DNA from: JAFNAG01 sp963739235
GTDB taxonomy: Bacteria > Acidobacteriota > UBA6911
Assembly (NCBI GenBank): GCA_963739235.1
Contig: CAVTZY010000042.1
Span: 248,001 to 312,000, forward strand
Direction of reading: 5' to 3'
DNA length: 64,000 nt
Part shown: positions 9,717 through 20,510 of the stretch, piece by piece
Layout of the letters: each line of letters opens with the position of its first letter
How positions within the stretch are numbered: the stretch's first letter is position 1
Translations under genes and position numbers: made by a program
The notes under the pieces: model-generated
Told to the model about the DNA's origin: nothing
The model's database searches: none
What the model saw: the letters and a program-made list of their open reading frames with translations, nothing else

Positions 9717-10054
9717 CGCATCTCCTCCTGTGGCAGATCATCATGCCTGAATCCCAATCTCCCGGGATTTCGGGAACGTGCGATTATAGCTCACCTGATC
9801 GCGCTGTATGCCCGCAAATCCAGCCGAAACGGTTCACCAACAAAAGCCTAGTGCGGCTCACTGCTTGTGACCTTTGTGATCATGCAGGTGACCCCGCCAC
9901 AGTTGCCCGATGCGGCGGCCGTCACCATAACGGGGTCCATTTTGTGATTGGGTGCCTAGAGCGTGGGCCCATCGACAGGATCGTGTTGAGAAAATCAGTG
10001 ATTGTGAAAGTGCGTCATGCCTGTCACCGATTTTACACGGGCAAGGAGCAAGCA
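9717..10054. other. Intergenic region, no feature recognised
   Basis: This is about 340 bp between the GH127 start and the end of the PIN toxin gene. It presumably holds the GH127 promoter. I found no coding similarity and no strong hairpin. Confidence 0.4.
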
Positions 10055-10468
10055 CTATATCCGGGAAATTGCCAGAAACTCGTCGGGATCGAATATCCTG
10101 AGCGGGCAGCGATGGAAGTCTCTCGGGTTCCTGGTGATAATGCAATCGGCTCCGGCTAACTGCCCTGCCTCGCTGAGGACCGCATCCTCGAAATCTCGAA
10201 TCGGGCTGCCCAGGGTTCGCTCTATGACGTGGCGATTCACGGCCGCGATATCGAAAAGGCCCAACAACTTCGATGTAAGCTGACGTGCTTCCTGCTTTGA
10301 GAAAGCCGTCCTCAGCAGGTAGTGCATGGTGGTGATTGTGGTGGCGCAAAGCATGCCGTTGATCCGCGATTGCTCCGCCAGAGCGAAAATCTCCACCGCG
10401 GCTTTGGCAAAAGGGCGGCGATCGAGGAGAACATCAAGAACGATGTTGGTGTCGAGAATGGCCTTCAA
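10055..10468 (-). CDS. PIN-domain ribonuclease toxin (VapC-like)
   Basis: The protein has 137 residues and is PIN-like throughout: ILDTNIVLDVLL at the N-terminus gives the first metal-binding Asp, a central helical part follows, and RDFEDAVLSEAG then CIITRNPRDF gives the later acidic residues and the closing strand. PIN toxins are Mg-dependent RNases that cut RNA when freed from antitoxin. The start overlaps the 3' end of the antitoxin gene by 35 bp, typical of a toxin-antitoxin operon. Confidence 0.85.
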   Translation of the reverse strand: MKAILDTNIVLDVLLDRRPFAKAAVEIFALAEQSRINGMLCATTITTMHYLLRTAFSKQEARQLTSKLLGLFDIAAVNRHVIERTLGSPIRDFEDAVLSEAGQLAGADCIITRNPRDFHRCPLRIFDPDEFLAISRI

Positions 10469-10712
10469 GGTATTTCTCTTTCAGATGGCGCTCATAGTCG
10501 CGTTGGAATACGCGCTGTCCTTTCAAAACGCCCAGCAGAGACTTTGTAATTGGAGGCGGGTCCGTTCCAGGGGCACCCCTGCTGTCAAGAGAGTCGAAGT
10601 ATTCCGCGGCCATTTGAGAAACCGACTTTCCCCTGCGGCGCGCTTCGGTCTTAGCTTTACCGATGAGCCTCTCGTCCATGCGCAAGGTCAGCTTAGTTTG
10701 CATGACGTACAT
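10434..10712 (-). CDS. Ribbon-helix-helix-type antitoxin partner of the PIN toxin
   Basis: The protein has 92 residues. QTKLTLRMDERLIGKAKTEA is a ribbon-helix-helix DNA-binding pattern of the DUF6364 kind (strand, then helix KSVSQMAAEYF). The C-terminal tail would wrap the toxin. A second in-frame Met (10703) precedes QTKLT and may be the true start; neither has a strong ribosome site. It presumably represses its own operon and neutralises the PIN RNase encoded downstream. Confidence 0.75.
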   Translation of the reverse strand: MYVMQTKLTLRMDERLIGKAKTEARRRGKSVSQMAAEYFDSLDSRGAPGTDPPPITKSLLGVLKGQRVFQRDYERHLKEKYLEGHSRHQHRS

Positions 10713-10876
10713 TTTATCACGCCTTATACGTCACGACAAACCTGGAAAACGGGAACGCCGGGCGTTTACCCGGCCCCAGAAAAGTCTGCGGAAATCTGGG
10801 AAACGTGCAGTGGACCCACATTGAACCGCAAAGTTACCTCTGTACAATCGAGACCTTCCGGATTTGGCATTGCAAT

Positions 10877-11470
10877 TCACCCGCAGGGCCCCTTCGGGAG
10901 GTGGCGATCGCGATCATAGGGAGGATCCTCATGCGGTGGGATAATGTCCTCGGGCCAGTCTTTTGCCCATTGCCGCCGCGTTTCCTCCTCGGCGTAATAC
11001 CTTAAATAAAGCCGTATGTGTTCTTCGCTGCCCGTGCTGACCAAGTCAATGTGGCAGGAGAAATCCGGATTCTGTGGCAGTAGGGTAGTCGGCTCCGGCA
11101 GAGTCTCTGTTATCAGGTGCCCGTAAAGCTGTCGGTCACTCAGGTGATCCGTGCTGTGCAGATAGTGCCCGAATAGAGACATGGCACGGATCACTTCCCA
11201 CAATTTGGCTCTGAGTTGTTCGTCGTCAAGTTCTTCCGGCGGCGGCAAGATGATCCCGCTTGCCGTCAGGGCGTCGGACAGAGGCTTCTGCTCAGTGTCC
11301 TCAAAAGCTAAAACATGTTCCAGGAATCTTTCCGCGATTTCATCCGGGCAATCCGGGGAAACAAATGTGTCGGCCGGAGAGCCGGAGATCGCAGTGATTC
11401 TTTCTTTCAATTCCTCGATATGCTGACGGCGTCGTTCAAACTCCTGCTCTTCCCTATCTTCTGTTGGCAT
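10877..11470 (-). CDS. Conserved hypothetical protein, acidic and soluble
   Basis: I do not recognise this 197-residue protein. It has an N-terminal charged helix (about 5-30, EEQEFERRRQHIEELKERI), no signal peptide and no membrane segment. A Glu/Pro-rich middle (IILPPPEELDDEQLR) and an acidic, Asp/Pro-rich C-terminal stretch (PEDIIPPHEDPPYDRD) are the only visible traits. It lies between the PIN/antitoxin pair and comM on the same strand, but spacing gives no strong operon link. Codon use looks like its neighbours. Confidence 0.6.
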   Translation of the reverse strand: MPTEDREEQEFERRRQHIEELKERITAISGSPADTFVSPDCPDEIAERFLEHVLAFEDTEQKPLSDALTASGIILPPPEELDDEQLRAKLWEVIRAMSLFGHYLHSTDHLSDRQLYGHLITETLPEPTTLLPQNPDFSCHIDLVSTGSEEHIRLYLRYYAEEETRRQWAKDWPEDIIPPHEDPPYDRDRHLPKGPCG

Positions 11471-11539
11471 GGCGCCTCCGGTAAAGATGCCACAAAGTCC
11501 CTGACTCGGTTTTTCGCGGCTGTTGGAAATAAGGAACCT

Positions 11540-13084
11540 TTACATCCCCTGGAGCCAGTAGGTGCGGTCGAGGGTGCGGTATTGGATTGCTTCGGAGACA
11601 TGGCGTGCCAGGATCTTTTCCGAATCCTCGAGGTCGGCGATGGTTCGTGAGACGCGCAGGATACGGTCGTAGGCGCGGGCCGACAAGCCGAGCTTGGTGA
11701 TGGCATTCTCCATCTGCTTCTCGCACTCGCTGTCGAGCTTGCAGAAGCGGCGCAGGGTGCGGGGAGTCATCTGGGTGTTGCAGAACTGGCCGAAGGGCTC
11801 CAGGCGCCGCCTCTGGCGCTCGCGCGCAGCCAGAATGCGGTCCCGGATCGTTATCGACTCCTCCGACTTGTCGTCTTCCGCAAGCTCCTTGTACTTCACT
11901 GCCGGGACCTGGATGTGCAGATCGATGCGATCGAGCAAGGGCCCGGAGATCCGCGCCAGGTAACGCTGAATCATCGGCGGCGTGCAGGTGCAGTTGTGCA
12001 GAGGGTCTCCGAAAAAACCGCACTGGCACGGATTCATGGCCGCAGCGAGCATGAAACGCGCCGGAAAGGTCAGCGACATCGCCGCGCGGCTGATAGTAAC
12101 CTCGCCGTCCTCGAGCGGCTGGCGCAGCACATCCAGCACATGGCGCTGGAATTCGGGCAGTTCATCAAGAAAGAGGACACCATTGTGCGCCAGGCTTACT
12201 TCGCCGGGACGCGGCAGCGTGCCGCCTCCAATCAGCCCCGCGTTGGAAATGGTATGGTGGGGCGAACGGAAAGGGCGAGTACCAATCAACCCGTCTTTCT
12301 CCGAGAGCAAACCCGCAACGGAGTGGATCTTGGTGGTCTCGATCGCTTCGTCGAAGCTCATCGAGGGCAGGATCGTCGGCAGACGCCGCGCCAGCATGGT
12401 CTTGCCCGATCCCGGAGGCCCGATGAGAATAATGTTGTGGCCGCCTGCAGTCGCCACCTCCATGGCGCGTTTGGCCTGGTACTGGCCTTTGACATCCTTG
12501 AAATCGACCGGGTAGCTGCTGCTTTGAGCAAGCAACTGCTTGCGGTCGACGATCAGCGGGATCCAGGGCTCCCTGCCGTTGAGCAGCTCGACCACGTGCG
12601 AAAGTGAACGGGCGGCATACGCCCTCACGCCATCCACCACAGCGGCTTCGCGCGCATTCGCTTCCGGCACGATCAGGTGGCCGATACCCCGCTCGCGCGC
12701 CATCACCGCCATCGAGAGCGTCCCCTTCACAGGACGGACCGACCCATCCAGCGAAAGCTCGCCCAGAAACAGGAACTCCTTGAGATTCTGCGCGCGGACG
12801 CATCCCGAAGCTCCCAGGATACCCACCGCCATCGGCAGATCAAACGCCGATCCCTCCTTCTTCACATCCGCTGGTGCAAGGTTTATGGTGATGTGCTGCG
12901 GCGGCAGCGGATACCCGCAGTTGCGCAAAGCGGCCTTGACTCGCTCACTGCTCTCCCTGACCGCCGTGTCCGGCAGACCGACGGTCATCAGGTTAAGCTT
13001 CTGCCCGCTGCTGAGGTCGACCTCCACGGAAATCGGATAGGCGGTAATGCCGAAGACTGCAGCTGACTGAACCCGGAAGAGCAT
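11540..13084 (-). CDS. comM: YifB/ComM family Mg-chelatase-like AAA+ ATPase
   Basis: The protein has 514 residues, the usual family length. The N-terminal Lon-protease-like domain (GLPDTAVRESSERVKAA, then LNLAPADVKKEG) is followed by the AAA+ core with Walker A GPPGSGKTMLARRLP (about 220), Walker B GVLFLDELPEF and a CxC/C zinc-like cluster (NPCQCGFFGDPLHNCTC), ending with the Mg-chelatase C-terminal helical domain (ARAYDRILRVSRTIADLE). ComM-type helicases promote branch migration of integrating DNA during natural transformation. The gene is uninterrupted. Confidence 0.92.
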   Translation of the reverse strand: MLFRVQSAAVFGITAYPISVEVDLSSGQKLNLMTVGLPDTAVRESSERVKAALRNCGYPLPPQHITINLAPADVKKEGSAFDLPMAVGILGASGCVRAQNLKEFLFLGELSLDGSVRPVKGTLSMAVMARERGIGHLIVPEANAREAAVVDGVRAYAARSLSHVVELLNGREPWIPLIVDRKQLLAQSSSYPVDFKDVKGQYQAKRAMEVATAGGHNIILIGPPGSGKTMLARRLPTILPSMSFDEAIETTKIHSVAGLLSEKDGLIGTRPFRSPHHTISNAGLIGGGTLPRPGEVSLAHNGVLFLDELPEFQRHVLDVLRQPLEDGEVTISRAAMSLTFPARFMLAAAMNPCQCGFFGDPLHNCTCTPPMIQRYLARISGPLLDRIDLHIQVPAVKYKELAEDDKSEESITIRDRILAARERQRRRLEPFGQFCNTQMTPRTLRRFCKLDSECEKQMENAITKLGLSARAYDRILRVSRTIADLEDSEKILARHVSEAIQYRTLDRTYWLQGM

Positions 13085-13441
13085 GGCGCGAATTAGCCTC
13101 TGTATGCTCTATCCAACTGCCGGATCCTGTTTTTGAGCGAAAGAATTTTGCGGCAGCGGCAGAAGAGTCGCAGATGCGCACGGAGCGGCATATCCGCATC
13201 CCAATAACTTCAACGCTGAATTCGCAGAGGTTTTTTTGCTCTTGAATGACTTTTCTCTGCGACCTCGGCGTTGATCTTTTGCTTTTCTTTGCTTTACGAC
13301 AGATATTTATGAGTGAATGGCACGGATTGAGGCCGGGTCCGAATCGAGAAGAACATAGGCAGTTGGCTATTTGGGCCGCCGGTGGTAAGGTATGGGACGT
13401 CAGTCTGGAAGCAATCATTCCATTAGAGGAAGGGAGCCATT
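13085..13441. other. Intergenic region with a family B hairpin
   Basis: This is about 360 bp between the divergent comM and aminopeptidase P genes. It contains imperfect inverted arms at about 13212-13230 and 13255-13273 (GAATTCGCAGAG against CTCTGCGACCTC), resembling the CTCTGCGG hairpins elsewhere in the window. A short frame at 13246-13449 has no coding support. AGGAAGGGAG just before 13442 is the ribosome site of the next gene. Confidence 0.5.
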
Positions 13442-14851
13442 ATGAGTGACAAGCATGCTGCAGGTCCGAGCGCCGAGGTTTTTCGCCATCGGCGTAACCA
13501 GATACGGGAAGCCGTGGGTGGCGGCGTAATCCTTTGGCTGGGGCATGTGCTGCAACCCCGAAATTACACCGACAACACCTACCCGTTCCGCCAGAACTCG
13601 AATTTCCTTTACTATACAGGGCTGGCTGAGCCCGATCTGGCCGTTCTTTCTTTTCCCGAGAGCGATAACGACGTCCTCTTCTCGCGACCGACCACGATCG
13701 ATGACATCATCTGGAGCGGCGCCAGCGAGGAGCGCATGAAAATGGCGCGGCAGGCCGGCATTGAGACCATCGAAGACATCAGCCGCCTGGGCGTCTACCT
13801 CACCAAGGCTCAAAGCCAGAGGCTCACGATCCACTACCTCCCTCCCTACCAGGCGACCTCGCTCTTCCGCATCGCCGAACTGCTCGTGATCGAACCCAGC
13901 GAAGTGAATGCGGGCGTCTCGCAGCGACTGCAGGAAGCAGTCGCGCGCCAGCGCAACATCAAGACCGAAATCGAAATCCAGGAGATCGAGGACGCACTAC
14001 GCGTCACCGACCACATGCATCGCCGGGCCATGGCCGTAGCCAAGCCTGGCCTCTATGAGTATGAAGTCGCAGCCGAAGTCCAGGCCGTCGTCCTGCGCTC
14101 CAACTTCCAGCTGGCTTTCCCTCCCATCGTAACCGTGCGCGGCCAGGTGCTGCACAACCACTCCTACGACAACATGCTCATGGATGGCCAGCTCATGATC
14201 AACGACTCGGGCGCGGAATCTCCAAATGGCTACGCAGCCGACATCACGCGCACTTTCCCAGTCAACGGACGGTTCAGCCCGATGCAGAAGGACATTTATG
14301 AGACGGTGCTGGCCATGCAGTTGGGTGCCATTGAAATGGTCAAGCCCGGCATCACATTCCGCGAAGTTCACTTGCGCGCAAGCCGCATCCTGACGGATCG
14401 GCTCAAAGCCATGGGCTTGATGAAAGGCGATCCTGCTGCCGCGGTGGAAGCCGGCGCGCACGCCCTGTTCTTCCCGCATGGGCTTGGTCACATGATGGGG
14501 CTGGATGTGCACGATATGGAAGACCTGGGCGACATCGTGGGCTACCCCAAAGGCGAAGCCCGCAGCGCACAGTTCGGTCTCAAATCCCTGCGCATGAGCC
14601 GTCCCCTGGAAGAAGGATTTGTCATAACCGTCGAGCCCGGCATATATTTCATTCCCGCCTTGATCGATCGCTGGGTGAATGAGAAAAAGCACACGGATTT
14701 CATCGCCTACGAAAAGCTCGATCCCTACCGCACTTTCGGCGGATGCCGCATCGAGGATGATGTCCTGGTCACCAAGACCGGCTACCGGGTCATGGGACCG
14801 GGCATCCCAAAGACCACAGCTGAAGTTGAAGCTGCAATGGGCAGAAAATAA
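13442..14851 (+). CDS. pepP: Aminopeptidase P family protein (Xaa-Pro aminopeptidase)
   Basis: The protein has 469 residues. The N-terminal AMP_N domain (FRHRRNQIREAVGGG, then NFLYYTGLAEPDLAV) precedes the pita-bread M24 metallopeptidase domain. The dimetal ligands are visible: Asp in LMINDSGAE, Asp in GYAADITRTFPV, His in FFPHGLGHMMGLDVHD, Glu in ITVEPGIYF and Glu in GCRIEDDVLV. It removes N-terminal residues preceding proline in the cytoplasm. The ribosome site AGGAAGGGAG is strong. Downstream, a family A hairpin separates it from convergent trpS. Confidence 0.9.
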   Translation: MSDKHAAGPSAEVFRHRRNQIREAVGGGVILWLGHVLQPRNYTDNTYPFRQNSNFLYYTGLAEPDLAVLSFPESDNDVLFSRPTTIDDIIWSGASEERMKMARQAGIETIEDISRLGVYLTKAQSQRLTIHYLPPYQATSLFRIAELLVIEPSEVNAGVSQRLQEAVARQRNIKTEIEIQEIEDALRVTDHMHRRAMAVAKPGLYEYEVAAEVQAVVLRSNFQLAFPPIVTVRGQVLHNHSYDNMLMDGQLMINDSGAESPNGYAADITRTFPVNGRFSPMQKDIYETVLAMQLGAIEMVKPGITFREVHLRASRILTDRLKAMGLMKGDPAAAVEAGAHALFFPHGLGHMMGLDVHDMEDLGDIVGYPKGEARSAQFGLKSLRMSRPLEEGFVITVEPGIYFIPALIDRWVNEKKHTDFIAYEKLDPYRTFGGCRIEDDVLVTKTGYRVMGPGIPKTTAEVEAAMGRK

Positions 14852-14862
14852 CAGGGAAAATC

Positions 14863-14922
14863 AAAAGCAGCCACGAAGGACACGGAGCCGTTTGGTTTTG
14901 TGTCATTTGTGGCTGTTTTAAT
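14863..14922. terminator. Family A hairpin, probable bidirectional terminator
   Basis: The inverted repeat GCAGCCACGAAGGACAC (14868-14883) and GTGTCATTTGTGGCTG (14900-14915) is flanked by AAAATCAAAA on one side and TTTTAATTTT on the other. It lies between the convergent stops of pepP (14851) and trpS (14925), so a bidirectional intrinsic terminator is the simplest reading. Confidence 0.7.
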
Positions 14923-14924
14923 TT

Positions 14925-15926
14925 TCAGGGAGTGGGGATGCCGACCGCGTCCCGGACGGAGCGCACGAAGGGCAGCGCTACGGCTTTGGCCTGAGCGACT
15001 CCATGGCGCAACACTTCCTCAACATAGTCCGGTTTGCTCAGCAGTTCCTGGCGCCGCTCGCGAGCCGGGCCGAATAACTGCATGAAGTGATCGAAGATCG
15101 CCTGCTTGATCTCGCGATATCCCAGGCCGCCGCGCCGAAATCGATCCGCCCATTCCACCTGCTCATCGCGGGTGCAGAAGAGCTTCAATATGGCATAGAG
15201 CGCGTTCTTGTCCGGATCCTTGGGTTCCGCAACTGTGGCCGAATCGGTCACAATCGACCAGATCTGGCGGCGCAGGTCCTCCTCACCGGCGAAGAGCTCG
15301 ATGGTGTTGTTGTACGACTTGGACATCTTGCGCCCGTCGCGACCCGGCACCACCGCAACCGCCTCCGGGATATAAGGCTCCGGAAGGGTGATCACATCGC
15401 CGTAGGCCGAGTTGAAATATTGGGCGATGTCGCGGGTGAATTCGATGTGCTGCCTCTGATCCTGCCCGACCGGGACAAAATTCGCGCGCACGATCAGGAT
15501 GTCGGCCGCCTGCAGCACGGGATAAGCGAACAATCCGTGATCGGCGGGAATCCCCTGCGCCACTTTGTCCTTATAGGCGTGCGCCCGCTCCAGCAGACCC
15601 ATCGGAGTCACGGTCGTGAGAATCCACTGCAGCTCGCACACCTCGGGCAGGTCGCTCTGGCGATAGATGGCGCAGCGTTCCGGATCGAGCCCGAGCGCCA
15701 GGTAATCGACTGCAGTGCTTTGGGTCAGCTGCAGGAGCCGGTCCCGGTCTCGCAAGGAAGTGAGCGCATGGTAGTTCGCCAGGAAGTAAAAGCACTGGTA
15801 CCCTTTGTTAATGAACTCCAGGTACTGCTGGACCGCCCCGAAATAGTTCCCCAGATGAAGATTGCCCGAGGGCTGGATCCCGGACAACACCACGGGCTTG
15901 TTCGCACCAGAAGCTGATTGCACCAC
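14925..15926 (-). CDS. trpS: Tryptophanyl-tRNA synthetase
   Basis: This class I synthetase charges tRNA-Trp. The HIGH-type signature is PSGNLHLGNYFGA and the KMSKS loop is GRKMSKSYNN. I chose the GTG at 15926 as start: AGGAGG lies 9 bp upstream and the resulting 333 residues is the usual length, whereas the longer frame to 15998 adds an unconserved basic extension. The gene is intact and converges on pepP through a family A terminator. Confidence 0.93.
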   Translation of the reverse strand: MVQSASGANKPVVLSGIQPSGNLHLGNYFGAVQQYLEFINKGYQCFYFLANYHALTSLRDRDRLLQLTQSTAVDYLALGLDPERCAIYRQSDLPEVCELQWILTTVTPMGLLERAHAYKDKVAQGIPADHGLFAYPVLQAADILIVRANFVPVGQDQRQHIEFTRDIAQYFNSAYGDVITLPEPYIPEAVAVVPGRDGRKMSKSYNNTIELFAGEEDLRRQIWSIVTDSATVAEPKDPDKNALYAILKLFCTRDEQVEWADRFRRGGLGYREIKQAIFDHFMQLFGPARERRQELLSKPDYVEEVLRHGVAQAKAVALPFVRSVRDAVGIPTP

Positions 15927-16090
15927 TTCGTTTTTCCTCCTGCATCGCCAGTCAATCAACGAGCGCGTAATTCTATTTTCCCAACTCCTGTTTCGCAATC
16001 AAATAAAAAACACAGACAGGCGGTGAAAATTCCAGGGCGCCAAAAAGCGGTCCTCGAAAAATAAGGGGCGGCACAGCCGCTACCAAAGAA

Positions 16091-16169
16091 TCTCACCGCA
16101 GAGATAGCAGAGAACTGCTCAGTTTTTCAATTACTTACCTCTGTGGTCTCTGCGATTTCTGCGGTGAGA
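16091..16169. repeat. Family B hairpin repeat
   Basis: Arms at 16091-16113 and 16147-16169 (TCTCACCGCAGAGATAGCAG against CTGCGATTTCTGCGGTGAGA) pair with two mismatches. It is intergenic, upstream of the suf promoter and of trpS. The same CTCTGCGG-type arms recur at 36.5, 54.3 and 13.2 kb. Confidence 0.65.
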
Positions 16170-16288
16170 GGTTGCCTTTCTTACCCAAATGGCAAGGATT
16201 TATACGTAAGAAATACAAAACACGCTGGGCCGCCAATTTCGCGGGCTCCATGGCTAATGCATTTTAGGACTAAAATTGTACTGAATCG

Positions 16289-16318
16289 TTGACAACACGG
16301 ATACGTGCATCTTATAAT
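16289..16318 (+). promoter_or_regulatory. Sigma-70 promoter of the suf operon
   Basis: TTGACA at 16289-16294 and TATAAT at 16313-16318 are separated by 18 bp, 49 bp upstream of the regulator's ATG. Both boxes match consensus, the best promoter visible in the window. Confidence 0.8.
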
Positions 16319-16332
16319 TCAAAGTGATCTAA

Positions 16333-16345
16333 GACTACTTTAGTC
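16333..16345 (+). promoter_or_regulatory. Candidate IscR/Rrf2-type operator of the suf operon
   Basis: GACTACTTTAGTC has the GACT-N5-AGTC core of type 1 IscR sites. It lies just downstream of the -10 box, where a bound repressor would block initiation. A related half-site, GGACTAAA, lies at 16267-16274 upstream of the -35 box. Autoregulation by the Rrf2 protein encoded next is an inference. Confidence 0.6.
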
Positions 16346-16366
16346 CTCTTTTTTGAGGGTGAAGTT

Positions 16367-16831
16367 ATGCTCAGAGTCACAAAGTTAGCGGACTATGGGA
16401 TTGTCATGCTGACGCACATGGCAAGTCGAGGCGGTTCCAGCAGCAATGCCAGGGATATCGCCCGCGACGCGCGGCTTCCCCTGCCGGTGGTGAGTAAGAT
16501 CCTCAAATCATTGACGCGTAATGGCTTACTTGAATCTAAACGAGGCATTAAAGGTGGTTATGGCTTGGCCCGAAAACCGGAACAGATCACCGTGGCGGAA
16601 ATTATCCGGGCACTCGAAGGGCCGATCGCGGTCACAGAATGCAACGACAGGGTTCATGGCGTCTGCGGGCTCCAAACCGACTGCCCGGTGAGCGGTAATT
16701 GGCACCTGATCAACAATGCCATCTACCAAGCTCTAGAGAAGATCACTCTTACGGAGATGACACAGCCGCTAAGCCGGCAGCTGGTGAATCCGGCAGAACC
16801 GGTGCAATCGGAGCAGTTTCAGGTTCTCTGA
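16367..16831 (+). CDS. Rrf2-family suf operon regulator (SufR/IscR-like)
   Basis: The protein has 154 residues. The N-terminal winged helix (MLRVTKLADYGIVMLTHMA, then LPLPVVSKILKSLTRNGLLES) is Rrf2-type, with the wing RGIKGGYGLARKP. Three cysteines in ECNDRVHGVCGLQTDC (about 87-103) are placed like those that hold the [2Fe-2S] cluster in IscR. It most resembles the 'SUF system Fe-S cluster assembly regulator' group. It is first in the operon, behind a consensus promoter and an IscR-like palindrome, so it probably represses the suf genes when clusters are plentiful. Confidence 0.85.
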   Translation: MLRVTKLADYGIVMLTHMASRGGSSSNARDIARDARLPLPVVSKILKSLTRNGLLESKRGIKGGYGLARKPEQITVAEIIRALEGPIAVTECNDRVHGVCGLQTDCPVSGNWHLINNAIYQALEKITLTEMTQPLSRQLVNPAEPVQSEQFQVL

Positions 16832-16867
16832 CGGCGCAATTCAGAATTGGATCCAGGGAGCGGCATT

Positions 16868-18313
<1,446 letters not shown>

Positions 18314-18397
18314 AGGCGGGAGCGTTCCATCCCTCCTGGGAATGCACCTGCAATCGTGGCAAATGATTTTACGTGCTTACCGGATGAGAAAGGATCC

Positions 18398-19163
<766 letters not shown>

Positions 19164-19181
19164 GAGGGAGGATTGGGCCTG

Positions 19182-20510
19182 ATGAATGAAAATGCCTGGC
19201 TTGCCGAATTTACCCAGTTTGAGAAGACTGCGATCGGCCGGAGTTTTCCCTGGCTGAACGCAGTGCGCAGGGATGCTCTCGCGCAATTTGCGGCGGCCGG
19301 CTTTCCCACCATGCACAACGAGGATTGGCGCTTCACGAACGTCGCTCCGATCGCCGGCGCCTCGTTCAAGCCATCGAGACCGGGCACGAATGGCATCACC
19401 GCCGGAAAGTTGGGCAGCTTTATCTTGAGCGAGATTGACTGCTGCAATCTGGTCTTCGTCAACGGCTTTTACTCGCCGGATCTGTCCACCCCGGGGGCCC
19501 TGCCCAAAGGGGTGAGGGCCGGCAGCCTGGCTGCGGCGCTTCAAACTGAGCCGAAAAAGTTGGAGCCTCATCTTGCCCGCCATGCCGGCAGCAAGAAGAA
19601 TCCATTTGTGGCCCTGAACACCGCATACATGATGGATGGCGGCTTTGTTTACCTGCCCGCGGAGACCATCCTCCAAAAGGTCATTCACCTGCTTTTCATC
19701 ACCACCGCGGAAGCCGATGCGACCGTGAGCTATCCGCGAAATCTGATCGTGGTCGGCGGAAGTAGCCAGGTGAGCGTGGTCGAGAGCTATATCGGGCCCC
19801 AGGGTGGAGCCTATCTTACGAATAGCGTGACTGAGATCATCGCCGGCGACAGCGCCGTGGTCGCTCATTACAAGCTGCAGCGTGAGAGCGACGAAGCGTA
19901 TCACATCGGCTCCATGCATGTGACTCAGGAAGAGAGCTCCAACGTTACCTCCCACTCCATCTCTATTGGAGGGAGCCTGGTCAGAAATGACATCGCCGCT
20001 GTGATGAGCGGCGAGGGTGGAGAACTGGCACTGAACGGCCTGTACGTGACCAGGAGGCACCAGCATGTCGACAATCACACCAGCATCGACCATGCCAAGC
20101 CTCACTGTAACAGCCGCGAACTCTACAAGGGAATTCTCGACGACCACTCGAGCGGCGTTTTCAAAGGCACAATCCTGGTCCGCCCCGATGCACAGAAAAC
20201 TAACGCCAGGCAAACGAACAAAAACCTGCTCCTGTCGCAGGATGCGCTCGTCAACACCACGCCGCAGCTGGAGATCTTCGCCGATGACGTCAAGTGCACG
20301 CACGGCGCCACGATCGGCCGGCTGAACGACGAGGAGCTTTTCTACCTGCGCACACGAGGCATCGGCGAAGGCGCCGCGCGCGCACTGCTTACCTATGCGT
20401 TCGCGAGCGATGTTATCGGCGCGGTGAAAATCAAGCCGCTGCAATGCCAGCTCGACCTGGTATTGCTCGCGCGCCTGTCGAGAGTGGAAGGAGTGGATGT
20501 GCCGCTATGA
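19182..20510 (+). CDS. sufD: Fe-S cluster assembly protein SufD
   Basis: The protein has 442 residues from the ATG at 19182, preceded by AGGGAGGA. It is SufB-related (UPF0051) with the typical C-terminal beta-helix: HVDNHTSIDHAKPHCNSRELYKG, LVNTTPQLEIFADDVKCTHGAT and LFYLRTRGIGEGAARALLTYAF. SufD pairs with SufB in the scaffold and helps iron delivery. Its stop overlaps the start of sufS (ATGA), indicating translational coupling. Confidence 0.93.
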   Translation: MNENAWLAEFTQFEKTAIGRSFPWLNAVRRDALAQFAAAGFPTMHNEDWRFTNVAPIAGASFKPSRPGTNGITAGKLGSFILSEIDCCNLVFVNGFYSPDLSTPGALPKGVRAGSLAAALQTEPKKLEPHLARHAGSKKNPFVALNTAYMMDGGFVYLPAETILQKVIHLLFITTAEADATVSYPRNLIVVGGSSQVSVVESYIGPQGGAYLTNSVTEIIAGDSAVVAHYKLQRESDEAYHIGSMHVTQEESSNVTSHSISIGGSLVRNDIAAVMSGEGGELALNGLYVTRRHQHVDNHTSIDHAKPHCNSRELYKGILDDHSSGVFKGTILVRPDAQKTNARQTNKNLLLSQDALVNTTPQLEIFADDVKCTHGATIGRLNDEELFYLRTRGIGEGAARALLTYAFASDVIGAVKIKPLQCQLDLVLLARLSRVEGVDVPL

